A stretch of 64,000 bases of DNA from the NCBI GenBank assembly GCA_900317825.1, contig ONIH01000016.1, forward strand, positions 1-64,000, in the 5' to 3' direction. The notes under the pieces were generated by a model, which ran no database searches, was not told the DNA's origin, and was given only the letters and a program-made list of their open reading frames with translations. Of this stretch, positions 18,764 to 27,628 are shown piece by piece; within the stretch, counting starts at the first letter, position 1; each line of letters opens with the position of its first letter. This DNA is from an uncultured Lachnospiraceae bacterium. Lineage in GTDB: Bacteria > Bacillota > Clostridia > Lachnospirales > Lachnospiraceae. Made by a program: the position numbers and the translations under genes.

Positions 18764-18880
18764 TGGTCAAACCGACAAATTTCACAAAAATGATGTACCA
18801 AATTTGTGCAACTTTACCAAAACGTATGGGCTATATATGAAAATGATGATTTTTTGTTTAGTTTAAGTTAAAATATCATT

Positions 18881-20353
18881 ATGGAAAATTTAGAAATACT
18901 ACTGGACAATCTGAAAAGTAAGAAGAATCTGCGCCAGACACTCTCGGGTCTTCGCGCCGGACTTAAGGAAAATAAAGAGTTTAAAGCATTTTTTAAAGAA
19001 GACGGAGAGGCTATAAAGGCTCTCGTCGAAAGCCTTGGTGCTGACGATGCGAAGGCCAGGAAGTCGGCGGCACTTCTGATAGGAGACCTGGGACTTGCAG
19101 GTGAAGAGAAGAATGCTCTGCTCGAAGCATATCAGAACGAGACAACGCTATTTGTCAGGGAGAGCTATCTCAAGGCACTGGCAGAAGGCGGGGCAGAACT
19201 GTCTGACGAGGAAAGGATTGTACTAAATCAAAGACTTGAGCAGATAGACGGGACGGATTTTCCGGAGTCTGATATGAAGCATATTCTCGCGGAGAGGAAG
19301 GTTCTGACACAGCTTCTGGGAAGTCAGAAGGAAAGTTCAGCAGTATTTAAAGAACCGTCTGGAGTGCCGGTTCTGATGGTGCCGGTCAAAGGTTTCTATG
19401 AACCGCTTAAAAAGGCTCTGAACGAGCGAGGCATTACGAAAGGGTTTTCGCAGATCGGGGTTCTTCTCTGGCCTGGAGATATCGACAAGGTAAGAGACCT
19501 GAGGATCTACGATCATCTGAAGTATCTGATCTCCGGAGATTTTACTCTTGAAGCTGAAAAAATAAGAGATGAGATCAGAAAATCGGCACTTGCATCATTT
19601 ATAAGGAAAGCTTATAATACTAGCGTTTCTGTCCGGGTGCATATACATGAAAAGGGAGACAGGAGCCTGAAGCAGGCGAAACGGTTCACGGGAGAGCTTA
19701 TTAGAATGTCCGGCGGAGATCTGGTGAATGAAGCCCCTTATGACGCGGAATTACATTTTTATAAGAAAAAGTCGGGAGGCTATGTGCTTTTCCTGAAACC
19801 ACTGGCGGAGGATCAGCGCTTTGCTTATGACTGTAACCGTTTGTCCACTTCGATGCAGCCGGTAAAGGCAGCTGTTATGAACGCGCTGATAAGCGATCAT
19901 CTGAGTTCTTACGCGAGGGTAATAGACCTGTTCGCCGGAAACGGTTCCTTACTGCTCGAAAGGGACGAAGCACTCCGCACAAAGGCCATGTTCGCCTGCG
20001 ATACGAATGAAGCTGCAGTTGGGGCGGGTCGCAAGAACAGCGAGCTCAAAGGCAGGACTGTAAATTACGTTCACAGGTCGGCTTTTACCTTTGATACACA
20101 GGAGCCTTTTGATGAGATCATCTCGGAGCTTCCGGACCTCTTTGAGAAGACAGACCGTGACCGGACTGAATTTTTCGAGAAGCTCGCAAAGACTACCGTA
20201 AGCGTACTGAGAAGCGGCGGGAAGGCGTTTTACCTGACTGCTGAGGGGAACGAGATGAAAGCCATGGTCAGAAAAGAAGGACGGATCGAATTTTTAAAAG
20301 AGATACCGTTTGACGATAAGAGAAGTATTTTTATTCTGGAAGTGAAGAAGTAA
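18881..20353 (+). CDS. HEAT-repeat protein fused to a THUMP/methyltransferase-like domain
   Basis: The 490-residue protein has an N-terminal helical repeat part (about 1-145; ARKSAALLIGDLG and VRESYLKALAEGG look HEAT-like), a THUMP-like middle (about 165-325), and a SAM-dependent methyltransferase fold with motif I VIDLFAGNGS (D349, GNG 353-355) and an acidic residue after strand 2 (FACDTNEAAV). This resembles RNA guanine-N2 methyltransferases of the RlmL/TrmN group, but motif IV, normally [D/N]PPY, reads SELPDL (415-420). So SAM binding seems kept while catalysis is doubtful. A -10-like TAAAAT lies 6 bases before the ATG and there is no Shine-Dalgarno site. It abuts the GGDEF/EAL gene by one base. 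Confidence 0.75.
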   Translation: MENLEILLDNLKSKKNLRQTLSGLRAGLKENKEFKAFFKEDGEAIKALVESLGADDAKARKSAALLIGDLGLAGEEKNALLEAYQNETTLFVRESYLKALAEGGAELSDEERIVLNQRLEQIDGTDFPESDMKHILAERKVLTQLLGSQKESSAVFKEPSGVPVLMVPVKGFYEPLKKALNERGITKGFSQIGVLLWPGDIDKVRDLRIYDHLKYLISGDFTLEAEKIRDEIRKSALASFIRKAYNTSVSVRVHIHEKGDRSLKQAKRFTGELIRMSGGDLVNEAPYDAELHFYKKKSGGYVLFLKPLAEDQRFAYDCNRLSTSMQPVKAAVMNALISDHLSSYARVIDLFAGNGSLLLERDEALRTKAMFACDTNEAAVGAGRKNSELKGRTVNYVHRSAFTFDTQEPFDEIISELPDLFEKTDRDRTEFFEKLAKTTVSVLRSGGKAFYLTAEGNEMKAMVRKEGRIEFLKEIPFDDKRSIFILEVKK

Positions 20354-20354
20354 T

Positions 20355-22907
20355 ATGTCAGATAGTAACAGTGATTTTTATAATATACTAAGAGAATTTC
20401 TTTCTATAGAAAAAATCTCTGCCTGTATCCTGGGACGTGACGGGAAGAAAGTGTTTGAGTATTTCGTCAGCCCCGAGGAGGAGAAGAGCATAAAGGATGA
20501 GCTCGGCATTGACCGGCTGAAGGACATAGCGGCCTCATTTACAGATTATGATGTGTCAGATGTAAACGACATATCTTCGAACGGTCCTGGAAAATACAGG
20601 GCTCTTGCTGTCAGGGATTCTGCGGGAAAAGTGCGGCTGGTGCTCTTTCTGTTTACGGGAAGTACTGACGATGCACTTTTTGACAGGCAGACAAGGGCTG
20701 TCTCAGACAGTCTTACGATGTACTGCAGCCTGACTAGCGAACTGTCCGTTAGGACGGAGCAGGTCCGTAAAAATGAAGAGGACATTTCTAGTCTCGAACA
20801 TTCAAAGAGGCTTTTCAGATATCTGTCAATGCTTATCGACGACATCAGTTTCAAGGTGCCGTTTGACGATGCTGCAGATGATATAGTAAAGCAGTCTGCA
20901 CTCTGCGTGGATTTTGATCTGGCTGTGATCATAAAGGCTGAGAACGGCAGGGTGAAGACTTTAAAGCAGTTCAGACCGGGAGATTCGGCTTCTGATGTCA
21001 GCCTGAACGGGATGGAGAAAAAAGAGCTTCCGTTCATGGACGGGAAGACTTACACGATCTCATCGGATTCTATTATTTCAAAAGAATTTAAGGACTTTTT
21101 TGAAAAATGCGGCATAAAGGCCGGGATCTTCATCCCGATCGGGGAAAAGGAAGGCGACCTGTACCTGTGCTTCCTGAAGACAGGCGGGGACAAGACCTGG
21201 CAGAGCGATGAGATCAGCTTTGTGCGTCAGGCGGGTGCCATTCTCCGGGCAAAATTCGATTTCAGCGAGTACTACACTGCGCTTACAGAGATCGACGATT
21301 TCGTAAAGACTGTGTTCGAGAACTCGGCTTCAGCAGTGGCAGTCTATAATGCTGAGACGAAGGAACCGCTGTATAAGAACAGCCTGGCGGACCTGCTCTT
21401 TGCAGATCCGTTGAACGAAGAACTTTTCAGCAGGCAGTTCCTGATACCTGGCCCTGCTGAGGACGAAGAAAAAATGACCGGAGAGTTTTCAGCTTCAGGC
21501 ACTGGAGACGCCTTCCAGGTCAATATGACCCGTGCCAGACAGCGTGGCGGCATAAAGGTCTTAGTCGTTATGATCACAGATATAACGAAGCAGAAGCAGT
21601 ATCAGAAAAAGCTCAAGGAATCAGCGGATATCGATGATCTGACCGGACTTTATAACAGACACCGTTTCCATCTGGATTTTGAGACCGCGATAAATGATGC
21701 TAAGAGAGGAAGCGGGCAGGGCACCCTTATCCTCTTAGACCTCGATGATTTCAATGCGTTAAATGACGGACTGGGTCATGTGCTTGCCGATAAATTCCTG
21801 AAGAAAGCAGCCTGGTCCATCCAGGAGCTTGTAAAAAAAGATGCCCAGTGTTACCGTATCGGAGGCGACCAGTTTGCCATCCTGATACCATATTCAGGCT
21901 ATGAGAATGCCAAAAAAATGGCCCTGCAGATCCAGAGCCGTTTCGAGAAACCTTTCTCGCTTGACGGAAATGACTATTATTGTACCGCCGGAATGGGTGT
22001 CGTGAATTTTCCTCAGGATGGCGATAACGAGGATGATCTGATTTCAAGGGTGGACTTTGCCCTTCATCAGGCGAAGTCAAGGGGAAAGAACCAGATAGAT
22101 GTCTTCACCGACATCGAGGTAAAAATGCCGCCAGACCGGCTGAATATCGAGAAGGCTCTGCGTGAGGCTGTGGCTGATGACTGCAAGGAGTTCCTGGTAT
22201 ACTATCAGCCTGTGGTCGATATCACGAGCGGAGAGAGTATATGCTGTGGCGCTGAGGCACTGGTCAGGTGGGATTCCCATAAGCTGGGCTTCATGCCGCC
22301 GGATAAGTTCATCCCGCTGGCTGAGTATCTGGGTCTTATCATACCTATCGGAGAGCACGTGCTCTTAGAGGCCTGCCGCCGCTGCCGTCACTGGAACGAG
22401 TTCGGTCATCCTGAATACAGGGTGAATGTGAACCTTTCGGTGCTCCAGCTCCTGCAGAAGGACATCATAAATGTCATAGCCAACGCCATAAAAGTGACTG
22501 GTATTAACCCTGACAATCTCGTCCTTGAGGTGACCGAGGGCATGGCTATAAACGACATGGACAGGATGAAAGAAGTCTTGGAAAAGATACACGACCTCGG
22601 AGTCCGTCTGGCTCTGGACGATTTCGGTACAGGCTATTCATCACTTTCACACATGAAGGATCTGCCGTTTGACGAGCTGAAGATAGACAAGTGTTTCGTG
22701 GATGACATCGACAAGGATGACTACTCAGATGCTTTCGTGCGCTCTGTGTCGCAGCTTGCCGATGCCGTGAACCTGAATGTCGTGGTAGAAGGCGTCGAGC
22801 GGGACAGACAGCAGGATGTACTGAAAGGCATGGACGTAGACATGATCCAGGGCTTCCTCTACGACAAGCCTCTGCCTCAGGATGAGTTCGAAAAGCGGTG
22901 GCTGTAA
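20355..22907 (+). CDS. GGDEF/EAL cyclic-di-GMP protein with GAF and PAS-like sensors
   Basis: An 850-residue signalling protein predicted to be cytoplasmic (no membrane segment). Order: an N-terminal sensor region (1-130), a GAF-like region (about 155-300), a PAS-like region (about 310-410), a GGDEF domain (about 425-585) and an EAL domain (about 595-845). The GGDEF active site reads GGDQF (503-507), losing the acidic fourth residue, so cyclase activity is doubtful, though GTP binding may remain. EAL motifs are intact: EAL at 634-636, EVTEGMAIND, and DDFGTGYSSL (755-764). The likely net activity is c-di-GMP hydrolysis. It starts one base after the methyltransferase-like gene, implying one transcript. 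Confidence 0.9.
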   Translation: MSDSNSDFYNILREFLSIEKISACILGRDGKKVFEYFVSPEEEKSIKDELGIDRLKDIAASFTDYDVSDVNDISSNGPGKYRALAVRDSAGKVRLVLFLFTGSTDDALFDRQTRAVSDSLTMYCSLTSELSVRTEQVRKNEEDISSLEHSKRLFRYLSMLIDDISFKVPFDDAADDIVKQSALCVDFDLAVIIKAENGRVKTLKQFRPGDSASDVSLNGMEKKELPFMDGKTYTISSDSIISKEFKDFFEKCGIKAGIFIPIGEKEGDLYLCFLKTGGDKTWQSDEISFVRQAGAILRAKFDFSEYYTALTEIDDFVKTVFENSASAVAVYNAETKEPLYKNSLADLLFADPLNEELFSRQFLIPGPAEDEEKMTGEFSASGTGDAFQVNMTRARQRGGIKVLVVMITDITKQKQYQKKLKESADIDDLTGLYNRHRFHLDFETAINDAKRGSGQGTLILLDLDDFNALNDGLGHVLADKFLKKAAWSIQELVKKDAQCYRIGGDQFAILIPYSGYENAKKMALQIQSRFEKPFSLDGNDYYCTAGMGVVNFPQDGDNEDDLISRVDFALHQAKSRGKNQIDVFTDIEVKMPPDRLNIEKALREAVADDCKEFLVYYQPVVDITSGESICCGAEALVRWDSHKLGFMPPDKFIPLAEYLGLIIPIGEHVLLEACRRCRHWNEFGHPEYRVNVNLSVLQLLQKDIINVIANAIKVTGINPDNLVLEVTEGMAINDMDRMKEVLEKIHDLGVRLALDDFGTGYSSLSHMKDLPFDELKIDKCFVDDIDKDDYSDAFVRSVSQLADAVNLNVVVEGVERDRQQDVLKGMDVDMIQGFLYDKPLPQDEFEKRWL

Positions 22908-22937
22908 GCCCGAACTTTCTCTTTTGAATAAAAAAAT

Positions 22938-23054
22938 GTTACTATTCACGGCACCTCCCCAATCAGACCGCAGACCAACCGCGCTTACGCGCGTTTGCCG
23001 CATCTTCGATGCTAAAAGTCTGCGGTTGCTGGGGAGCCTGCCGTGAATAGTAAC
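22938..23054 (+). repeat. Nested palindromic element 1
   Basis: The outer arms are imperfect inverted repeats of about 38 bases (GTTACTATTCACGGCA at 22938-22953 matches the far arm ending at 23054 exactly). They enclose two small perfect hairpins: CGCG-CTTA-CGCG (22980-22991) and GCATC-TTC-GATGC (23000-23012). Both flanks are A-rich on the + strand, so on the minus strand it would act as a terminator, but no minus-strand gene is near. It sits between the GGDEF/EAL gene and the tRNA-Leu promoter. Confidence 0.8.
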
Positions 23055-23083
23055 AAAAAAATCAAAAAAATTGAAAAAAGGGG

Positions 23084-23112
23084 TTGACATTCAACTACCT
23101 TTTTGATATTAT
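23084..23112 (+). promoter_or_regulatory. Promoter of tRNA-Leu(AAG)
   Basis: Consensus TTGACA (23084-23089), a 17-base spacer and TATTAT (23107-23112). The start near 23119 gives a leader of about 43 bases before the tRNA. Confidence 0.82.
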
Positions 23113-23161
23113 AATCAAGTCGTCGCGAGAGAGACAAAGCGATGACCTCATAAAGAGAGCT

Positions 23162-23245
23162 GCGGAAGTGTCGGAACTGGCAGACGAGCAAGACTAAGGA
23201 TCTTGTGATAGCAATATCGTGAGGGTTCAAGTCCCTTCTTCCGCA
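23162..23245 (+). tRNA. tRNA-Leu (anticodon AAG)
   Basis: The acceptor arms GCGGAAG (23162-23168) and CTTCCGC (23238-23244) pair fully. The anticodon stem CAAGA/TCTTG carries the loop CTAAGGA, giving anticodon AAG for CUU codons. A long variable arm of the leucine type is present, and the T arm reads AGGGTTCAAGTCCCT. The discriminator is A. CCA is not encoded. Confidence 0.95.
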
Positions 23246-23253
23246 CGCAGAGC

Positions 23254-23327
23254 AAATCACCCGGGACCAGTTGATGGCTCCGGGTGATTTCGTCTCTGGG
23301 CTCACCTGGATATCCTGGTGATTTTTT
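23254..23327 (+). terminator. Double hairpin terminator after tRNA-Leu(AAG)
   Basis: First an 11-base perfect stem AAATCACCCGG (23254-23264) / CCGGGTGATTT (23280-23290), then a shorter stem TCACC (23302-23306) / GGTGA (23317-23321) with an inner GGATATCC palindrome and six T (23322-23327). The second is the classic terminator. The first lacks a long T run. Confidence 0.8.
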
Positions 23328-23338
23328 GAAAAAAGTCC

Positions 23339-23367
23339 TTGACACAGGTATGTAAAAAGAGTATAGT
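23339..23367 (+). promoter_or_regulatory. Promoter of tRNA-Leu(CAG)
   Basis: TTGACA (23339-23344), a 17-base spacer and TATAGT (23362-23367), directly after the terminator of the preceding tRNA gene. Confidence 0.82.
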
Positions 23368-23395
23368 TTATATATCCGTGCGAACGGACTAGAGC

Positions 23396-23480
23396 GCAGG
23401 AATGGCGGAATTGGCAGACGCGCAAGCTTCAGGTGCTTGTGGCTATTGCAGTCGTGAGGGTTCAAGTCCCTTTTCCTGCA
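23396..23480 (+). tRNA. tRNA-Leu (anticodon CAG)
   Basis: The acceptor arms GCAGGAA (23396-23402) and TTCCTGC (23473-23479) pair fully. The anticodon stem CAAGC/GCTTG with loop TTCAGGT gives anticodon CAG for CUG codons. It has a long variable arm, the T arm AGGGTTCAAGTCCCT, and discriminator A. CCA is not encoded. Confidence 0.95.
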
Positions 23481-23494
23481 TTACTTCTATAAGG

Positions 23495-23536
23495 AAAGGA
23501 GCGGTTATTTTTTACAGATAATCCGCTCCTTTGTTG
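23495..23536 (+). terminator. Terminator after tRNA-Leu(CAG)
   Basis: A perfect 10-base stem AAAGGAGCGG (23495-23504) / CCGCTCCTTT (23523-23532), followed by a T-rich but interrupted stretch. Confidence 0.75.
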
Positions 23537-23585
23537 TCTTATTTTCCTTTGATTTGCTTTCAGACAACGGAAGGGGTGTTTTTGT

Positions 23586-24602
23586 GTGCTGATACGAGAG
23601 AGGATGGAACAGATGGAGAAGGAAGTACTTTCTCCGTATGCTACATTCGACGTGAATTCCAGGGGAAGGGAGAGAGAAGAGGAGCAGTGCGATATCAGGC
23701 CGCTTTTTCAGAGGGACAGGGACAGGATACTCCACTGCAAGGCTTTCAGAAGGCTTATGAATAAGACTCAGGTCTTTCTGTACCCGATGGGAGATCATTA
23801 CAGAACACGCATGTCACATACTCTCGAGGTGTCACAGAATGCCAGGACCATCGGAAAGGCTCTGAGACTGAATGAAGACCTGATAGAGGCTATAGCTTTG
23901 GGCCATGATCTGGGGCATACGCCTTTCGGACATGCAGGAGAGGATGTGCTGAACTCAGTCACTAAGGACGGCTTTTCCCATTCCGAGCAGTCGGTCCGTA
24001 TAGTAGAGAAGCTCGAGAAAGACGGAAAGGGCTTAAACCTGACCTGGGAAGTACGTGACGGGATCAGAAATCACCAGACAGAGGGACACCCGAATACTCC
24101 GGAAGGAGCAGTCGTAAGGCTCTCTGATAAGATAGCCTACATCTACGCGGATGTCGATGATGCCATAAGAGGTGAGATCATCACTGAGGAAGATATCCCG
24201 ATGGAGATCAGGAAGACTCTCGGCATGAACGCAAAGGAGAGGCTAAACACGATGATCCACGATGTCATCATGACAAGCCTCGACTCTCCGAACATCAGGA
24301 TGTCAGATGAGGTTCTCCAGGCTGCCAGGGACTTAAGAGCCTTTCTGTTTAAGAACGTATATAAAAACCCGAAGGCCAAGGGCGAGGAAGTCAAGGCCAA
24401 GCGGATGGTCAGGATGCTCTTTGAGTACTACGATGAGAATCCGGAAACGCTTCCGGAGAAGTACTATAAGACCATAGGCAGGGACGGAGATACGCAGGAG
24501 AGGATCATCTGCGACTATATAGCCGGAATGACAGACAGCTACTGCAGGACGAAGTTTTCGGAATTTTTCATACCGAAAGCCTGGGAGGTGGACGGGTATT
24601 GA
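23586..24602 (+). CDS. dgt: Deoxyguanosine triphosphate triphosphohydrolase-like HD protein
   Basis: HD-domain dNTP triphosphohydrolase (SAMHD1/Dgt family), which cleaves dNTPs to nucleosides and tripolyphosphate. The 338-residue form is the shorter version common in Firmicutes. Signatures are CKAFRRLMNKTQVF, RTRMSHTLEVSQNAR, and the metal pair in EAIALGHDLGHTPFGHAGE (about residues 97-115); a further Asp lies in VVRLSDKIAYIYAD. The GTG start is supported by AAGGGG at 23571-23576, 9 bases upstream; an ATG at 23604 is an alternative. It overlaps dnaG by 4 bases, so dNTP control and primase are encoded together. Confidence 0.92.
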   Translation: MLIRERMEQMEKEVLSPYATFDVNSRGREREEEQCDIRPLFQRDRDRILHCKAFRRLMNKTQVFLYPMGDHYRTRMSHTLEVSQNARTIGKALRLNEDLIEAIALGHDLGHTPFGHAGEDVLNSVTKDGFSHSEQSVRIVEKLEKDGKGLNLTWEVRDGIRNHQTEGHPNTPEGAVVRLSDKIAYIYADVDDAIRGEIITEEDIPMEIRKTLGMNAKERLNTMIHDVIMTSLDSPNIRMSDEVLQAARDLRAFLFKNVYKNPKAKGEEVKAKRMVRMLFEYYDENPETLPEKYYKTIGRDGDTQERIICDYIAGMTDSYCRTKFSEFFIPKAWEVDGY

Positions 24603-26345
24603 GCCATTACGACGAGAATACTTTAGAAGAAGTCAGGCGCGCGAATGACATCGTAGAAGTCATAGGCGAGTACGTTCCGCTGAAGAGGAGCGGTGCGAAT
24701 TACTTCGGTCTCTGCCCGTTTCACAGTGAAAAAAGCCCGTCTTTTTCGGTGAATCCGGACAGGCAGATGTATCACTGCTTCGGCTGTGGCGCGAGCGGGA
24801 CTGTCTATCAGTTTTACGAGAACTACCTGCATATGTCGTTTCCGGAGGCTGTCAGGGCGCTTGCTGAGAGAGCAGGCATCACCTTAAAGGAAACTGACTA
24901 TTCGCCTGAACAGAAGAAGAAAAAAGAGAGGCGGGACAAGCTCCTGGCTGTCCAGAAGGAAGCTGCGTATTATTACTACGCGCTGCTCCACAGTGACCAT
25001 GGAAAGGCCTGTCTCGACTATTTCAGGAATAGAGAGCTATCAGATCAGACGATGAGGAATTTCGGCCTCGGCTACTCTGACGCTTTTTCAGATGATCTGT
25101 ACAGACACCTTAAGAAAAAAGGCTATCCGGACGATATACTTAAAGACAGTGGTCTTTTTACTTTTGATGAGAGAGGAGTCCGGGACAAATTCTTCAACCG
25201 TGCGATGTTCCCTATCATGGACCAGTATTCGAGAGTTATAGGATTCGGCGGCAGGGTAATGGGAGACGGCAAGCCTAAGTACTTAAACTCCCCGGAGACT
25301 GACATCTTTGACAAGAGTCATACGCTTTACGGACTTTTTCTTGCGAGAAGGTCGAGAAGAGGCTACTTTATCCTCTGTGAAGGATACATGGATGTCATAG
25401 CGCTCCACCAGGGCGGCTTTGACTGTGCGGTCGAAGGATGTGTACCTGTCATACGACAGTGACGGAGCCGGAGTCAAAGCAGCGCTCCGTGCTATACCGA
25501 TGCTAAGAAGCCGCGGCATTATACCGCGCATCATCCACATGGACCCGTACAAGGATCCGGATGAGTTCCTTAAAGGCTTAGGACCGGAAGAATATCAGAA
25601 GCGTATAGACGACGCGGAGAATTTTTTTATCTTCGAGATAAGACAGCTCCAGACACAGTACGATATGACGGATCCAGGCAAGCGTACAGAGTTCCAGCGG
25701 GAAACCGCGAAGAAGCTCTTAGGTTTCAAGGAACAGCTCGAAAGGGATAACTATATCGACGCTGTCTGCAGGGCTTTTGATATACCTGTCTCTGCTATGA
25801 AGCAGCTCGTAAAGGAGCTTGCAGCAGGCGAGGCGAGAAAGTCAGGGATGATGGGGCATAAGGCACCTGACAGGAGCCAGGCACAGACAGTGTCTGCAGA
25901 TACGAAGGTCAGGACGACTGACAAGAACCAGAGGCTCCTACTGTCGTGGCTTTCCTACAGACCGGATCTGTTCGGGACGGTTTCTAAATACTTAAAGCCG
26001 TCTGATTTTGAGGAGGGAGTACTGAGACGTACAGCCGAGGGTATGTACGGACAAATGGAAAAAAGCGGGATCATGAATCCTGCTTCTATCATAGATTCTT
26101 TTGACGAGGTAGAGGATCAGAACGAAGTGTCACGCATCTTTCACGAATACGTGAGAGACCTTCAGGCGACTCCGAAGGATGAAAGAGGCACCGCTTTTGT
26201 CCAGACTCTTTCGAGAGTCGTGGCAAAGGCATATGATGAGCGGATGAATGCGCTTGAAGCGACAGATGTGGCCCGGTTTGACCTGATACGCGAGAAGAAA
26301 GGATCACTTTCGGAAATAAGTAAGCTGCGTATTCCGAACGCATAA
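24599..26345 (+). pseudogene. dnaG: DNA primase DnaG, broken by an internal deletion
   Basis: Primase synthesises RNA primers for replication. The first frame (TTG 24599, GGAGG 10 bases upstream; stops at 25462) carries the zinc-binding domain CPFHSEKSPSF...CFGCGASG (about 40-65) and the start of the TOPRIM domain to CEGYMDVIALHQGGFDCAV. The second frame, +1 relative to the first, resumes near 25434 with KDVYLSYDSDGAG, the TOPRIM DxD motif, and runs to 26345 through the DnaB-binding C-terminal domain. Compared with the family, about 19 residues of the conserved ASLGT...LL segment between these motifs are missing, i.e. a loss of about 56 bases. Neither part alone would be active. Since primase is essential, this is either a sequence/assembly error or an intact copy lies elsewhere. 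Confidence 0.88.
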
Positions 26346-26356
26346 GGAGGATTTTT

Positions 26357-27628
26357 ATGGCTGAAAAAAAGAGTACCACAAAGACTTCTACGACAAAGAA
26401 GGCTGCTACAAAGAGCACTTCGACCACGAAGAAGACTTCAACCACAAAGAAGACATCCGCTTCAAAGAAAAAAGACACCGGAAAAGAGATGTCAAATGCT
26501 GAAAGGGAAGCTCTTTTTACCAAGAAACTCCAGGAAATCCTTGAGCTTGCAAAGAAGAAAAAGAACGTCCTTGAGTTAAAAGAGATAAAGGATTTTTTCG
26601 AGGAGCTGAAGTTAAACGACAAGCAGTTTGATAAAATACTCGATTTCCTGGAGAATAACAGCATCGAAGTGTTGCGTACTGATGATAATACTGACATAGA
26701 TGATGTTCCGGAGCCGGATGATTTCGTTCCGTCTGAAGAGGACGATGTAGACTTAGAGAATATCGACCTGTCAGTTCCGGACGGCGTCTCGCTTGAAGAC
26801 CCAGTCCGCATGTACTTAAAGGAGATCGGTAAAGTACCGCTCCTTACAGCAGACCAGGAGATAACCTTAGCAAAGCAGATGGAAAACGGCACTCCAGCCG
26901 AAAAGACAGCTGCAAAGAAAAAGCTCGCCGAGGCGAACCTTCGTCTCGTGGTTTCCATCGCAAAGAGATACGTCGGAAGAGGAATGCTTTTCCTCGACCT
27001 GATCCAGGAAGGAAACCTTGGTCTTATAAAGGCCGTCGAGAAGTTCGACTATAAGAAGGGCTACAAGTTCTCGACCTACGCTACCTGGTGGATCAGACAG
27101 GCTATCACGAGAGCCATCGCCGATCAGGCACGTACTATCCGTATCCCGGTTCATATGGTAGAGACGATCAACAAACTGATCCGTGTATCCCGTCAGCTGC
27201 TCCAGGAGTTAGGCCGTGAGCCGACCCCGGAGGAGATCGCGAAGGAAATGGATATGCCGGTCGACAGAGTCCGTGAGATCCTGAAGATCAGCCAGGAGCC
27301 AGTATCACTTGAGACTCCTATCGGTGAGGAGGAAGACTCACACTTAGGAGACTTCATCCAGGATGATAATGTCCCGGTTCCTGCCGATGCAGCTACATTT
27401 ACCCTGTTAAAGGAGCAGCTGAACGACGTCCTCGATACCCTGACTCCGCGTGAGAAAAAGGTCCTTATCCTGAGATTCGGTCTCGAGGACGGAAGAAGCC
27501 GTACTCTCGAGGAAGTAGGTAAAGAGTTCAACGTCACCCGTGAGCGTATCAGACAGATCGAAGCCAAGGCGCTCCGTAAGCTGCGTCATCCAAGCAGGAG
27601 CAAAAAGCTCAAGGATTATCTCGAGTAA
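26357..27628 (+). CDS. rpoD: Housekeeping RNA polymerase sigma factor (RpoD/SigA)
   Basis: Primary sigma factor that directs RNA polymerase to TTGACA/TATAAT promoters. Regions can be followed: 1.2 with [17 protein letters not shown], 2.1-2.4 with [31 protein letters not shown] text and [15 protein letters not shown], region 3 with [12 protein letters not shown], and 4.2 with the helix-turn-helix [28 protein letters not shown] clear AAGGAGG precedes the ATG. The first 45 or so residues are an unusual tail made almost entirely of Lys, Thr and Ser, and the protein is 423 residues against about 370 in Bacillus. It follows dnaG by 11 bases, the classical macromolecular synthesis arrangement. Confidence 0.97.
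   Translation: MAEKKSTTKTSTTKKAATKSTSTTKKTSTTKKTSASKKKDTGKEMSNAEREALFTKKLQEILELAKKKKNVLELKEIKDFFEELKLNDKQFDKILDFLENNSIEVLRTDDNTDIDDVPEPDDFVPSEEDDVDLENIDLSVPDGVSLEDPVRMYLKEIGKVPLLTADQEITLAKQMENGTPAEKTAAKKKLAEANLRLVVSIAKRYVGRGMLFLDLIQEGNLGLIKAVEKFDYKKGYKFSTYATWWIRQAITRAIADQARTIRIPVHMVETINKLIRVSRQLLQELGREPTPEEIAKEMDMPVDRVREILKISQEPVSLETPIGEEEDSHLGDFIQDDNVPVPADAATFTLLKEQLNDVLDTLTPREKKVLILRFGLEDGRSRTLEEVGKEFNVTRERIRQIEAKALRKLRHPSRSKKLKDYLE

Noticed and set aside
23162..23480. tRNA pair as an integration site
   Set aside because: No integrase gene, and no direct repeat of a tRNA 3' end, was found nearby.
25415..25470. Programmed +1 frameshift in dnaG
   Set aside because: A shift would join the frames but leave about 19 conserved TOPRIM residues missing, and no slippery site or stimulator is seen.
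25419..26345. Second half of dnaG as a separate gene
   Set aside because: It would start in the middle of the TOPRIM domain at a TTG without a ribosome site; it is better read as the broken end of dnaG.
26089..26958. A 289-codon minus-strand frame across dnaG and rpoD
   Set aside because: It is antisense to two recognised genes, is extremely rich in Ser and Phe from the reversed Lys-rich tail of rpoD, and has no recognisable domain.
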